The notes: a model not told the origin generated them from the sequence alone. 44,563 nt of DNA from Legionellales bacterium (GCA_023266435.1 JAHFQF010000001.1:1-44563); one strand, 5' to 3'. Numbered from the stretch's first letter, positions 1-8,985 are shown. Numbers and translations: made by a program.

Positions 1-377
1 TGTTCTTCTAAAGCCTCTTCTAATTCTTCTACAGGCTTACTGCGATATTGACAATCGGACAGCAAATTAGCAAGCGCTTCTTGCTCTTGGATCTCCGCTA
101 TCAATGCCGCTACATAGCGCTGGTGTGTCGCAATCGCATGCTCCCTATATAAAGCGCTAGCATACTGATTACATTCTGCAATACGAGAATCCAACACGGC
201 AGTTTTTAATAATTGGTGCAACCGCGCTTGTCTGGACAAACACTCCTGACTCAAGCGAAAAATACGGTGACTAAAACCTTGTTCGTCTTCAAAAAAGCCA
301 AAGCCCAACCAACGCTCATTGTAGTATTGGTCTGGCACACTTGCATTACTGGTATGTTCTAATAACAAAGAGGTCAT
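1..377 (-). CDS. Unrecognised protein, 3' end outside the window
   Basis: An open frame starts at ATG 377, is preceded in frame by a stop at 387-389, and runs off the left edge, giving 125 complete codons without a stop. The translation begins MTSLLLEHTSNASVPDQYYN and is soluble-looking, with no signal peptide or membrane segment. From about residue 85 it becomes rich in Glu, Gln, Ala and Leu (for example IAEIQEQEALANLL, later EELEEALEE), which suggests helix or coiled coil. It lies 48 bp downstream of the AGCS symporter gene on the same strand and could be cotranscribed with it. No strong ribosome binding site is visible. I do not recognise the family. Codon use looks like that of its neighbours, so a real gene is likely. 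Confidence 0.6.
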   Translation of the reverse strand, partial: MTSLLLEHTSNASVPDQYYNERWLGFGFFEDEQGFSHRIFRLSQECLSRQARLHQLLKTAVLDSRIAECNQYASALYREHAIATHQRYVAALIAEIQEQEALANLLSDCQYRSKPVEELEEALEE

Positions 378-425
378 AATGTCTGTCTATTTTGAAAACA
401 ATACCCCATGATACCAAAAGAGGCG

Positions 426-1901
426 TCATAAATCCAGTGTTTGAACGTCAGCTACCTTGATTTTTGGGCTGATTTTTTGCACCAAACTGGGTTTTAGCTG
501 ATGTGCGAACAATAAACACCCAAATAAGTTAGGTACGGAGATTAAAAATAGTAGAGCATCTGAGAACTGTAATACCGCTTGAAGGGACAGAATTCCGCCA
601 ATAGCGACCATACAACAAAAAAATAATTGATACAGCTTAGTGTGGTAAGCGCCAAAACCAAACAAATATTGCCAGCCAATTTGCCCATAATAAGACCAGG
701 CTAAGATAGTGGTAAACCCAAATAGAAAAATGACTATAGACAGCGGATATAACAACCAAGGATAGTAATTTGCAAATGCTTGGCTGGTCAGGCGTACTCC
801 TGCCTCTGTCGGTAATGCATGACCCGGCAAGATCAACGTCACTGTCAATAATAGAGCGGTTGTGCTGCAGACGATCATAGTCGCCAGAAACGGCTCCATC
901 AAAGAAATAATCCCCTGATCGATAGGATCGGCTGTTTTAGCAGCACTGTGCGCAATCGCTGCAGAGCCTACACCAGCCTCATTTGTAAAAATAGCTCGTT
1001 GAAAACCGATGACCACAGCACCGAGCGCTCCCCCTGAAGCGCTTTTTACGCTCCACGCATCCTGCCAAATCAGGGCAAGCGCCTGAGGTAACAGGCGTAT
1101 TTTCCAAAAAATAATGATGAAGGCTGTGAGTAAGTAAAAAATAATCATAAAGGGTACTAATTTTTCTGCCACGCGCCCAATGTTTTTAATTCCGCCTAAA
1201 ATAACTAAGGCAACCACAAAAGCAATACTGCAACCAATACCAAATAATACGCCTCCAGACTCTAGATCCCAGTGCATAACAAAAGCTAATTGATGGCTAA
1301 TTTGATTAGACTGAAAAGTGGCGCCTATGCCAAATGCGCAAATTAAAATACCCATGGCATAAAAACGACCTAAAAACCGACCTAGTTTGGGCCAATGATA
1401 GGCTTTCAATCCTTTCTCTAAAAAATACATGGGGCCACCAGCGACGGTGCCATTTGCCAATGTTTGACGATGCATCACACCTAACGCACACTCTGTCATT
1501 TTAATGGGCATGGCTAAAAATCCAGCCAGAATGATCCAAACCAACGTCCCTGGCCCGCCCACGGCAATCGCTACTGCAACACCACCGATACTCCCTAAGC
1601 CGACCGTGCCAGACAATGCAGTCGTGAGTGCTTGAAAATGAGACATGTCGCCTTTGGTATCTGACTTTGCCAATGATTTCTGCACAAGCAAGCGAAAGGC
1701 ATGCGGCAATCCAAATACGTTAATCAATCTAAAATAGAGTGAAAAATAAATCCCCGTGGCCATAAAAAATAATACGATGAGGGGAAAAGGTGTGTCCCCT
1801 AATTGCACCGTATAAAATACATAATCCGACAGTCGTTCACTGATTATAGAAAATAGCACACTGCTACGTTGAATCATTGAAAGTATCGTTTCTAAAAACA
1901 T
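426..1901 (-). CDS. Sodium:alanine/glycine symporter (AGCS family)
   Basis: A 491-residue polytopic inner-membrane protein of the alanine/glycine:cation symporter family, which imports small neutral amino acids with Na+. Family hallmarks are visible: a long N-terminal hydrophobic segment around residues 38-60, the region LSGTVGLGSIGGVAVAIAVG followed by GPGTLVWI near residues 95-122, MTECALG, GGPMYFLEKGL near 155-165, and FTNEAGVGSAAIAHSAA near 305-320. About eleven membrane segments can be counted, and the length is normal for the family (about 450-500). A second Met at residue 10 could be the start, but the longer form is kept because it reads into a plausible amphipathic leader. The substrate (Ala, Gly, Ser or Gln) cannot be decided from sequence. 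Confidence 0.9.
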   Translation of the reverse strand: MFLETILSMIQRSSVLFSIISERLSDYVFYTVQLGDTPFPLIVLFFMATGIYFSLYFRLINVFGLPHAFRLLVQKSLAKSDTKGDMSHFQALTTALSGTVGLGSIGGVAVAIAVGGPGTLVWIILAGFLAMPIKMTECALGVMHRQTLANGTVAGGPMYFLEKGLKAYHWPKLGRFLGRFYAMGILICAFGIGATFQSNQISHQLAFVMHWDLESGGVLFGIGCSIAFVVALVILGGIKNIGRVAEKLVPFMIIFYLLTAFIIIFWKIRLLPQALALIWQDAWSVKSASGGALGAVVIGFQRAIFTNEAGVGSAAIAHSAAKTADPIDQGIISLMEPFLATMIVCSTTALLLTVTLILPGHALPTEAGVRLTSQAFANYYPWLLYPLSIVIFLFGFTTILAWSYYGQIGWQYLFGFGAYHTKLYQLFFCCMVAIGGILSLQAVLQFSDALLFLISVPNLFGCLLFAHQLKPSLVQKISPKIKVADVQTLDL

Positions 1902-1996
1902 ACCAGGGCTGCCTGTAAGTGTTTAATATTAGGGGCCTGTGTAGTTGCTCAATCTACCAAACCCTCCGAGCTACTATACCTTTTGAATGATTACGC

Positions 1997-2923
1997 TTAT
2001 CCTTCTAAGAGCGATAAGATGCGTTGTTTCATGCCGTCTGGATTTTTAATCAATACCACTGTACCTGCCTTAGGTAGCAATGTTGCTTCTAATCGAGATA
2101 ACCAGAACCGCATTGCTGCGATCAGAGACATTTTTTTAAACTGAGATTGCTCTACTAACGTTAATGGCCGTAACAGCTCATAAGCTTGTAATAAAGCTTG
2201 CTGTTTTTTTCGGCTTAATTGCCCGTTTTCCTCATAACACCAGTCGTTGAGTACAATCACCAGATCATAAAGAAAAGTACCGTAACAAGCATAGTAAAAA
2301 TCGATAATACCACTTAGCTCTCCCTTGTCAAAGAGGGCATTGTCTCGAAAGAGATCTGCATGAATCATGCCATGAGGCAACTCATGCCAAGGGATTTCCT
2401 CAAAACAGTTGTTTAGCTTTGTGAGTAACTCCTGCTCAGATACAGAGAGCTTAGGCAGGCAAGCTTGACTAGCCTGTGTACGCCAAGCCTCTCCCATGGG
2501 ATCGGGAATGTGATCACTATACATACTTCCTTTGAGATGTAATCTTGCGAGGGCTGTGCCAATTTGACTGCAGTGTTTTGCCTGCACTCGTTGTAGCGTA
2601 TTCCCTTTTAAGCATTCAATGATTGCGCAAGGTTTTCCCTGTATGCGATGTGAAACTAGCTGGCCAGCTTTATCTGATATCGGTTGCGCGCAAGTGACCC
2701 CTTGTATTTTAAGGTATTGAGTCAACCTTAGGTACCGCTCTACCATGTCTTGATCTAGGCTTTCATACACTGTCAAAATATAACGCCCTTGATCAGTAAA
2801 GAGCCAATAGTTACTGTTTGCAGTACCTGCGCGAATCCCAGCAAAAGATTGCACCGAGCCAAGAGAATAGTGCATCATGAGCTGATTTAGCGTTTTAGTA
2901 TCAACTTCGGTATATACAGACAT
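1997..2923 (-). CDS. thrB: Homoserine kinase, APH-fold type (ThrB)
   Basis: Phosphorylates homoserine to O-phosphohomoserine in threonine synthesis. It belongs to the aminoglycoside-phosphotransferase-fold type found in Pseudomonas, not the GHMP-kinase type of E. coli. At 308 residues the length is close to the roughly 316 of that family. The N-terminal lobe has GTANSNYWLFTDQGRYILTVYE around residues 32-53. The catalytic loop IHADLFRDNALF near 188-199 carries the H-x-D-x4-N signature, and GIIDFYYACYGTFLYDL near 205-222 supplies the metal-binding Asp. The gene is divergent from polA, and the first repeat element lies between them. Related APH-fold kinases (choline or methylthioribose kinases) are less likely given the ThrB-like ADLFRDN motif. 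Confidence 0.88.
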   Translation of the reverse strand: MSVYTEVDTKTLNQLMMHYSLGSVQSFAGIRAGTANSNYWLFTDQGRYILTVYESLDQDMVERYLRLTQYLKIQGVTCAQPISDKAGQLVSHRIQGKPCAIIECLKGNTLQRVQAKHCSQIGTALARLHLKGSMYSDHIPDPMGEAWRTQASQACLPKLSVSEQELLTKLNNCFEEIPWHELPHGMIHADLFRDNALFDKGELSGIIDFYYACYGTFLYDLVIVLNDWCYEENGQLSRKKQQALLQAYELLRPLTLVEQSQFKKMSLIAAMRFWLSRLEATLLPKAGTVVLIKNPDGMKQRILSLLEG

Positions 2924-2940
2924 ATATTATTAAGCTTTTA

Positions 2941-3062
2941 TATAGTCGTCGCACTTGATTCTTAGGCATTGTTATCTGCGTCTACTCGCAATCCTTAGGT
3001 ACTATGTTGTATCCAGTGGCTCGTGACTTGGCGCCCAGCCTAAATTAATCGCTTTGACTATA
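2941..3062 (-). repeat. Structured palindromic repeat, copy 1
   Basis: About 122 bp between thrB and polA, in the opposite orientation to copies 2 and 3. It is bounded by the short inverted ends TATAGTC (2941-2947) and GACTATA (3056-3062). Read on the minus strand it contains TTTAGGCTGGGCG, then GAGCCACTGGA, then AAGGATTGCGAG, matching the cores of the other copies in the same order and spacing. Its outer arms pair less well than those of copy 2. It lies 52 bp in front of the polA start, so it may be in the polA leader or promoter. Confidence 0.7.
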
Positions 3063-3113
3063 GGATCCTTTAGCTCACTATATACCGACAGCCTTGGAAA
3101 GGAAAACTTAATC

Positions 3114-5813
3114 ATGGCAGTTAACCTGGTAGAAAAAAAATCTTTTATCTTGGTGGATGGTTCATCCTATTTATTTCGGGCTTATCATGCCATGCCTCCT
3201 TTGGTCAATGCAGAAGGCAAACCAACTGGCGCCATTTACGGGGTCATCAATATGCTGCGCAGATTGATCAAAGAAACACAGCCGCACCCTGTCACAGTCG
3301 TGTTTGATACTAAACAAAAGAATTTTCGACATGAGCTGTTTCCTGACTATAAAGCCAATCGCGCTGAGATGCCTGAGGACCTCGCGGAACAAATTGCACC
3401 ATTACACCGCCTCATTCAAGCCATGGGATTACCCTTGGTCGCTGTGCCAGGTATAGAGGCAGATGATGTCATTGCCACCTTAGCCTTTGAGGCAAAAACT
3501 GCTGGATATCAAGTGGTTATTTCAACGGGGGATAAGGATTTTGCTCAGCTGGTTGGTGAAGACATTACTTTAGTAAACACCATGACCAATACCATCATGG
3601 ACGAAGCCGCTGTTTTAGAAAAATTCGGTGTACAACCTAACCAAATCATTGATTACTTGGCTTTGGTTGGAGACTCAGTAGACAATGTCCCAGGCATTCC
3701 TAAAGTGGGTCCGAAAACAGCACAAAAGTGGCTGAATACGTATGGTTCGCTTGATAATCTCATTACACACCAACAAGAGCTGCCAGGGAAAGTGGGGGAA
3801 AACTTTAGAACCCATCTTTCTCAATTAGCACTTTCGAAGGCTCTGGTGACTATTCGGCATGATTTTCCGCTACCTGTTTCTTTTGCTGCACTACAACCAG
3901 CCCCGCCAGAAACCGATACGTTGATGACGCTTTTCAAACAACTGGGCTTTAATTCATGGTTAAAAGATTTGGATAGCCTTTCAGCAGCAGAACAAAAAGT
4001 CTCTGATCATCACTATGTGTGTATTACAGAAAAACAGCAATTACAAGACTGGATTGATAAGTTGCACAAAGCAGACTATATCGCTATCGACACGGAAACA
4101 ACAGGATTGGATCCTTTTCAAGCAAGGTTAGTGGGCATTTCTTTGTCAGTACAACCCGGAGAAGCTGCTTATTTACCGATCGCTCATGATTATGAGGGAG
4201 CACCTCTGCAATTACCTTTTGGATTGGTATATGATTTATTACAGCCTATATTTGGCGACAAAACTAAGCGACTTATTGGGCATAATTTGAAGTTTGATTA
4301 TCAAGTCCTCATGCAGGCAGGCTTTATATTGCCCGATCCTTTTTTTGACACCATGGTTGCGTCTTATGTATTAAATAGCGTATCCAGCCGACATGACTTA
4401 AAAAGCGTGGTCAAACAATATCTCAATGAAGAGATGTTGACGTACGAGTCCATCACCCAAACTGGAAATAAACAAGTCGGCTTTGAAAAAGTTGCGTTGA
4501 CTGTGGCCACACAATACTCAGCGGCCGATGCTGACATGGCTCTACGATTGTATCATTATTTTTCACCGTTACTGACGGCTGACTCTGGTTTAAACCGCGT
4601 GTTTTATGAGATTGATATGCCACTAGTCCCCGTGTTGATCGACATGGAGCAAACTGGGATACAGATTGATTGTGATCTGCTAGCGACACAATCCACTTCC
4701 CTTGCACAAAAGCTTGAAAAACTAGAAGAACAAATCTTTTGCTTAGCAGGAGAGTCTTTTAACATCAACTCCCCCAAGCAACTACAAACTATTTTATATG
4801 AAAAGCTCAATCTCCCTATGCTGCAAAAGACTCCTACTGGACAACCTTCTACAGCCGAGCCGGTGTTAGCTGAGCTAGCCAAAAACTATGAATTACCGAA
4901 ATTAATCTTGGAGTATCGCTCCTATCAAAAATTAAAGTCTACTTATACAGACAAATTACCATTACAGGTTAACGCTAAAACAAAGCGTGTTCATACTTCT
5001 TACCATCAAGCCATTACGGCAACAGGTAGGTTATCTTCTTCTGATCCGAATCTACAGAATATTCCCATTCGTACTGAAGAGGGCCGACAAATACGAAAAG
5101 CTTTCATTACTACAACTGGGTGGCAATTACTGTCTGCGGACTACTCTCAAGTTGAGTTGCGCATCATGGCACATCTTTCTAAAGACAAGGGACTGCTGGC
5201 TGCCTTTCAGGCCAATGAAGACATTCATGCTAGAACAGCCAGTGAAATTTTTGGCGTACCACTTGATGCTGTGACTAAGGATCAACGTCGACATGCTAAA
5301 GCAGTGAATTTTGGTCTGATTTATGGCATGTCTGCCTTTGGTCTTGCTAACCAAATAGAAAGTAATCGAGAAACTGCGCAGTCTTACATTGACCATTATT
5401 TTGAGCGGTTCCCTGGCGTAAAAACCTATATGGAAGAAACTCGCGCTAAAGCACATGAGCATGGATGCGTTGAAACCTTATTTGGCCGAAAGCTGCAATT
5501 ACCGGACATTCGATCTAAAAACTTAGCCTTTCGTCGTCAAGCGGAGCGCGCTGCTATCAATGCGCCAATGCAAGGCACGGCTGCTGATATTATTAAAATA
5601 GCTATGAGAAAAATTCATGTCTGGTGCGAATCACATAGTTCAGAAATTCGCTTATTATTGCAAGTACATGACGAGTTGATTTTTGAGGTGAAACAATCTT
5701 TCGTGGAAACAGCACGGCTTGCAATACGTGAGATGATGCAAACTGTGGATGAATTAAACGTACCATTACTGGTTGAAATCGGTGTGGGATCAAACTGGGA
5801 TGAGGCACATTAG
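3114..5813 (+). CDS. polA: DNA polymerase I
   Basis: A full three-domain DNA polymerase I (899 residues) for Okazaki fragment processing and repair synthesis. The N-terminal 5'-3' exonuclease begins FILVDGSSYLFRAYHAMPP and contains GDKDFAQLV. The 3'-5' exonuclease carries DTETTGLDP (D326, E328), NLKFDYQVL and YSAADADMALRLY, so the DEDD proofreading residues are all present. The polymerase domain has motif A SADYSQVELRIMAHLS (D676), motif B RRHAKAVNFGLIYGMSAFGL and motif C QVHDELIFE (D853, E854). ATG 3114 is chosen because GGAAAGG lies just upstream and the translation then matches the family's N-terminus. An earlier in-frame TTG at 3054 lies inside the repeat and is unlikely. Repeat copies flank the gene on both sides. 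Confidence 0.97.
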   Translation: MAVNLVEKKSFILVDGSSYLFRAYHAMPPLVNAEGKPTGAIYGVINMLRRLIKETQPHPVTVVFDTKQKNFRHELFPDYKANRAEMPEDLAEQIAPLHRLIQAMGLPLVAVPGIEADDVIATLAFEAKTAGYQVVISTGDKDFAQLVGEDITLVNTMTNTIMDEAAVLEKFGVQPNQIIDYLALVGDSVDNVPGIPKVGPKTAQKWLNTYGSLDNLITHQQELPGKVGENFRTHLSQLALSKALVTIRHDFPLPVSFAALQPAPPETDTLMTLFKQLGFNSWLKDLDSLSAAEQKVSDHHYVCITEKQQLQDWIDKLHKADYIAIDTETTGLDPFQARLVGISLSVQPGEAAYLPIAHDYEGAPLQLPFGLVYDLLQPIFGDKTKRLIGHNLKFDYQVLMQAGFILPDPFFDTMVASYVLNSVSSRHDLKSVVKQYLNEEMLTYESITQTGNKQVGFEKVALTVATQYSAADADMALRLYHYFSPLLTADSGLNRVFYEIDMPLVPVLIDMEQTGIQIDCDLLATQSTSLAQKLEKLEEQIFCLAGESFNINSPKQLQTILYEKLNLPMLQKTPTGQPSTAEPVLAELAKNYELPKLILEYRSYQKLKSTYTDKLPLQVNAKTKRVHTSYHQAITATGRLSSSDPNLQNIPIRTEEGRQIRKAFITTTGWQLLSADYSQVELRIMAHLSKDKGLLAAFQANEDIHARTASEIFGVPLDAVTKDQRRHAKAVNFGLIYGMSAFGLANQIESNRETAQSYIDHYFERFPGVKTYMEETRAKAHEHGCVETLFGRKLQLPDIRSKNLAFRRQAERAAINAPMQGTAADIIKIAMRKIHVWCESHSSEIRLLLQVHDELIFEVKQSFVETARLAIREMMQTVDELNVPLLVEIGVGSNWDEAH

Positions 5814-5843
5814 AAGGCTGCCGAGCTGACGCAAACAACGACG

Positions 5844-5968
5844 TATACTCAAACTCATTTGCTTTTAGACTAGGCGTTGAGCCGTGAGCAACCGGAACGT
5901 ACTGTAGTACTTGAGGATTGCGAGCTGGCGAAAACAACTCAGTATAAAAGCAAATGAGTTTGAGTATA
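5844..5968 (+). repeat. Structured palindromic repeat, copy 2
   Basis: A perfect 24-bp inverted repeat: the left arm at 5844-5867 (beginning TATACTCAAACTC) is exactly complementary to the right arm at 5945-5968. The 77-bp interior carries TAGGCGTTGAGCCGTGAGCA, a small central hairpin GTAC-TGTA-GTAC (about 5899-5910), and GAGGATTGCGAG. Just upstream, 5816-5847 resembles the right half of the element (24 of 32 positions identical to 5915-5946), as if a further partial unit sits in tandem. The element fills the gap between the convergent genes polA and engB and may also serve as a terminator. Confidence 0.85.
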
Positions 5969-5974
5969 TAAAGT

Positions 5975-6598
5975 TTACTCAGGCAGACGAAACCACGCGC
6001 TCAGTTTGTCTTGTAGTGCCTCTAGCCCATACCCCATCTGTGCAGAGAATGTTTGCACAGTGATTTTATCGTAGGCTGACAGCATTTGTTGAACTTTTAG
6101 TTGGGTCTGATTAGCGGGGCCTCGATTTAATTTATCGCATTTGGTGAGCACAATGTGCATGGGCAGACTCAGCTCTGTTGCCAGATCGATTAGGTTTTGA
6201 TCGGAGGGTGTTAGGGGGTGACGAATATCCATAATCACGATAAGACCTTGTAGGCATTGTCGTTGTGACAGGTATTCGGAGAGCATGGTTTGAATTTGTT
6301 GTTTGGTTTTTTCGCTGACTTTAGCGTAACCGTAACCAGGCAGATCGACGAGCCTGCATTCTGGGGTGATTTCATAAAAGTTAATTAGCTGTGTTCTGCC
6401 TGGGGTTTTGCTGGTTTTCGCCAAGCGACTTTGTTCGCATAGGGTGTTAATCAGGCTAGATTTGCCCGAATTTGAACGTCCGATACAGGCAATTTCTACC
6501 CCTGTATCGTCTGGGCATTGTGCAAGTCGTGGTGCGCTTTTTAAAAAAGTGGCCTGCCTAAAATTCATGGTAATATCAAGGGGTGGCTGGTTTAACAT
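5975..6598 (-). CDS. engB: Ribosome biogenesis GTP-binding protein EngB/YsxC
   Basis: A 207-residue TrmE-Era-type GTPase needed for assembly of the large ribosomal subunit. The G motifs are intact: G1 GRSNSGKSS (about residues 41-49), a G2 region with TPGRTQLINFY, G3 DLPGYGYAKV, G4 TKCDKLN and G5 SAQMGYGL. The length matches the family (about 200-210). The start could be ATG 6598 (MLNQPPLDIT) or the internal Met at residue 11 (MNFRQATFLKSAP), which aligns better with the E. coli YihA N-terminus. Neither has a strong ribosome binding site. The stop is 6 bp from the repeat copy. The order polA, engB, cytochrome c4, dsbA is common in gammaproteobacteria. Confidence 0.95.
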   Translation of the reverse strand: MLNQPPLDITMNFRQATFLKSAPRLAQCPDDTGVEIACIGRSNSGKSSLINTLCEQSRLAKTSKTPGRTQLINFYEITPECRLVDLPGYGYAKVSEKTKQQIQTMLSEYLSQRQCLQGLIVIMDIRHPLTPSDQNLIDLATELSLPMHIVLTKCDKLNRGPANQTQLKVQQMLSAYDKITVQTFSAQMGYGLEALQDKLSAWFRLPE

Positions 6599-6661
6599 AG
6601 GTATGATCTTTAATAACTAGTTGACTCACCATCTTTCGGTTGGTATAAGTGAGCAAAATTT

Positions 6662-6690
6662 TTGATTCGATGTTAGTTTACCATTATTCT
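6662..6690 (+). promoter_or_regulatory. Putative sigma-70 promoter of cytochrome c4-dsbA
   Basis: A -35-like TTGATT at 6662-6667 and a -10-like TATTCT at 6685-6690 are separated by exactly 17 bp. They lie 37 bp upstream of the cytochrome c4 start, in the divergent gap with engB. This is pattern recognition only. Confidence 0.4.
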
Positions 6691-6727
6691 ATATTCAAAA
6701 CGAAATAAACAGTGGGTTTACGATTTT

Positions 6728-7366
6728 ATGAAGTTATTTAGAAATGCAATGTTAGTTTTCTTGTTTCTTTCCGGCGGCGCGTGGTGCATTCAGGGCGATC
6801 CCGTGGCTGGACAAAAGAAATCTGCTGTCTGCGTGGCATGCCATGAAGCCGATGGAAACAGTGTGAATCCTATCTGGCCGAAAATCGCTGGGCAACACGC
6901 TAATTACTTTTTTGCACAATTGGTTGAAATGCGCAAAGGGGATGCGGGCCTGCGACAAGGCCCCTTGATGTACCCCATTATCCAGAACATGACTGATCAA
7001 GATTTTATGGATTTGGCAGCATTTTATGCCACTCAACCCATGTCCTCTGGGGACGCCGAGAGCACTTCTGTGGCTTTAGGGGAGCGCATTTATCGTGGCG
7101 GTAATGCAAACTCTGGCGTGAGCGCCTGTGCCGCCTGTCATGGTCCCGATGGAATGGGTAATGAGGCAGCAAAGTTTCCTCGTGTCGCCGGTCAACATGC
7201 TGAATATTTAACTATACAACTGCAAAAGTTTGCAGCAGGTATCAGAAAAAACAGCCCCAACCAAATGATGCATGCCATTGCAAAACGCATGACTGAAGAA
7301 GAAATTAAAGCAGTTAGCCAATATATGTCAGGCCTAGATTTTCCCAGTAAGACGGAGTCACCATGA
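6728..7366 (+). CDS. Dihaem cytochrome c4
   Basis: A periplasmic or membrane-associated dihaem electron carrier, usually feeding electrons from the bc1 complex to terminal oxidases. The 212-residue precursor starts with a signal peptide (MKLFRNAMLVFLFLSGGAWC, cleavage near residue 22-24). Two class I cytochrome domains follow, each with CxxCH: CVACHEADGN near residue 36 and CAACHGPDGMGN near residue 136. Both have the later GQHA-Y pattern and a Met-containing segment for axial ligation (QGPLMYPII, and NQMMHAIAKRM). The stop overlaps the start of dsbA by 4 bp (ATGA), so the two genes are translationally coupled. Confidence 0.93.
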   Translation: MKLFRNAMLVFLFLSGGAWCIQGDPVAGQKKSAVCVACHEADGNSVNPIWPKIAGQHANYFFAQLVEMRKGDAGLRQGPLMYPIIQNMTDQDFMDLAAFYATQPMSSGDAESTSVALGERIYRGGNANSGVSACAACHGPDGMGNEAAKFPRVAGQHAEYLTIQLQKFAAGIRKNSPNQMMHAIAKRMTEEEIKAVSQYMSGLDFPSKTESP

Positions 7367-8025
7367 AATTGCTTCGGAACATATGGCTGTTAGGGATAGC
7401 GCTCTTATTCTCCACCTGGGCCCACGCGAACTCTGCTTATCAAGAGGGCTCGCATTATGTGAATATCGCGCCTCAGATAGCAGAAAATTATGTCGTCCAG
7501 GAATTTTTTAAGTCTGACAAGCATTCCGTGCAAGTCTTAGAGTTTTTTAATTATGGTTGCCATTGGTGCTATGAATTAGAACCTTTATTGCAGACTTGGT
7601 TACAAGATAAAACCGCCAGCAATTTTGCTTTTCGCAGAGTGCCCGTGGTCTTTCATCCGGCTTGGCGCCCATTGGCTAAAGCGTATTACACAGCGTTTAG
7701 TTTAGAAAACAATACAGTCATTGACGCTGCCTTTTTTAAAGCGCTGCATGAGGAACAGAGAACGCTAATGGAAACCGAACAAATTCAAAAACTTTTTACG
7801 GAGCAAGGCGTTTCCCGTGAAATCTTTGATAAGACTTACGGATCCTTTTCAGTGAATCGCCAATTGAAAGAAGCGAATCAGCTGGCAGTCGCCCTCCGCA
7901 TTGCAGCCATTCCGTTTTTAATTGTGCATGGCCCCAAGGGAACCTATGCTACCGCCCCCAGCATGGCTGGTAATCACGAAAATACAATCCACATACTGGA
8001 GGAGCTAGTCAAAAAAGTACAATAG
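7363..8025 (+). CDS. dsbA: Periplasmic thiol:disulfide interchange protein DsbA
   Basis: A thioredoxin-fold oxidase that introduces disulfide bonds into exported proteins. The 220-residue precursor has a signal peptide (MKLLRNIWLLGIALLFSTWA, cleavage after AHA). The active site is FFNYGCHWCYELEP with catalytic C66 and C69 in a CHWC arrangement close to the CPHC of E. coli DsbA. The cis-proline loop is IAAIPFLIVHG near residues 184-194. The length is normal. It is cotranscribed with cytochrome c4, a pairing seen in several gammaproteobacteria, and is followed by a hairpin terminator. A DsbL-like specialised paralogue cannot be excluded, but no other DsbA is visible here. Confidence 0.93.
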   Translation: MKLLRNIWLLGIALLFSTWAHANSAYQEGSHYVNIAPQIAENYVVQEFFKSDKHSVQVLEFFNYGCHWCYELEPLLQTWLQDKTASNFAFRRVPVVFHPAWRPLAKAYYTAFSLENNTVIDAAFFKALHEEQRTLMETEQIQKLFTEQGVSREIFDKTYGSFSVNRQLKEANQLAVALRIAAIPFLIVHGPKGTYATAPSMAGNHENTIHILEELVKKVQ

Positions 8026-8055
8026 CGCCTTTATTAATAGGTTGGCGCTCTTTCT
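8024..8055. terminator. Bidirectional hairpin terminator between dsbA and dam
   Basis: AGCGCC (8024-8029) pairs with GGCGCT (8044-8049) and is followed by CTTTCT on the plus strand. It overlaps the dsbA stop and sits between two convergent genes. Confidence 0.5.
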
Positions 8056-8056
8056 G

Positions 8057-8935
8057 CTAAGGCATATAGAGTGCCAACAACTCCCCTACCTTCACTCTTT
8101 TCTTCGAGTTACAGCTGATGTTTCTTTGCACTGAAAAAGTCATTAATTTTGCTGGCCGATACAGTTCTCTGGTGATAGGCAGATCATGATTGCTAATTAA
8201 GACTGTACATCCTCTTTTAACAGCCAAACAGGCGCTTTCTGCCAATTGTATTTGTTCCTCTAGACCAAATGGATGATAGTACCCTGTGAAATTTGCCGTC
8301 TTACTTAAAGGCACATAGGGCGGGTCACAATAAATCACTGCGCCTCGTGGCGCCTCTCGAATCACGTCAGAAAAGTGTGCGCACCTCAAGCTAATTTTGC
8401 TTTTTTGACTTAGCTCTAAAAAATGTAAAATTTCCTTATGTGGGAAATAAGGGCGCACATAATAACCAAAGGGCACATTATAAAGTCCTTTGTTATTGTA
8501 CCGACATAGACCATTGTAGCCATGCCGATTTAAATATAAAAATAAAGCGGCTTTATCTTGCGCATCTGTGGTGGTATTAAACTGCGTGCGCAGTTGATAA
8601 TAACGTCGTGCATTATTATTTTTAGGCTGAAAGAAACTTTCAAAGTGATCAAGGCAGGCAGTGCCCACTATTTGAATGTATTGATACAAATTCATCAAGT
8701 CAGGATTAATATCATTGACTACACATTGTGGAAACACCGTATTAAAGAAAACCGAGCCAGCACCAACAAAGGGTTCTACCAAACACTGTTTTTGAGGCAA
8801 ATGTGGCAAAATATGGGACAGTAACCGAAACTTACCGCCTGGCCACTTTAGAAAAGGCCGATGGCGTGCTACTGTATCAAGCTGGATTTGAGACACGGAT
8901 TTCCCTCTCTGCGTTTTTAACCACGACACACTCAT
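8057..8935 (-). CDS. dam: DNA adenine methylase (Dam, GATC-type)
   Basis: An N6-adenine methyltransferase of the Dam family, expected to methylate GATC and to guide mismatch repair and origin control. At 292 residues it is close to E. coli Dam (278). The SAM-binding motif region is FLKWPGGKFRLLSHILPHLP near residue 28, with VEPFVGAGSVFF (motif I) following. The catalytic motif IV is YCDPPYVPLS with Asp at residue 204. The central YNGLCRYNNKGLYNVPFG segment matches the target-recognition region of the family. It faces dsbA and is divergent from the YgjP-like gene. Specificity for GATC is inferred from family similarity. Confidence 0.92.
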   Translation of the reverse strand: MSVSWLKTQRGKSVSQIQLDTVARHRPFLKWPGGKFRLLSHILPHLPQKQCLVEPFVGAGSVFFNTVFPQCVVNDINPDLMNLYQYIQIVGTACLDHFESFFQPKNNNARRYYQLRTQFNTTTDAQDKAALFLYLNRHGYNGLCRYNNKGLYNVPFGYYVRPYFPHKEILHFLELSQKSKISLRCAHFSDVIREAPRGAVIYCDPPYVPLSKTANFTGYYHPFGLEEQIQLAESACLAVKRGCTVLISNHDLPITRELYRPAKLMTFSVQRNISCNSKKRVKVGELLALYMP

Positions 8936-8985
8936 CAGAGTAAGAGTATAGCGAAAAGCAGGGATCGCGACGAGAGGTTCATTGG

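Noticed and set aside
3054..3113. TTG 3054 as an upstream start for polA
   Set aside because: It lies at the end of a repeat copy, has no ribosome binding site, and adds 20 residues absent from the family. ATG 3114 has GGAAAGG upstream.
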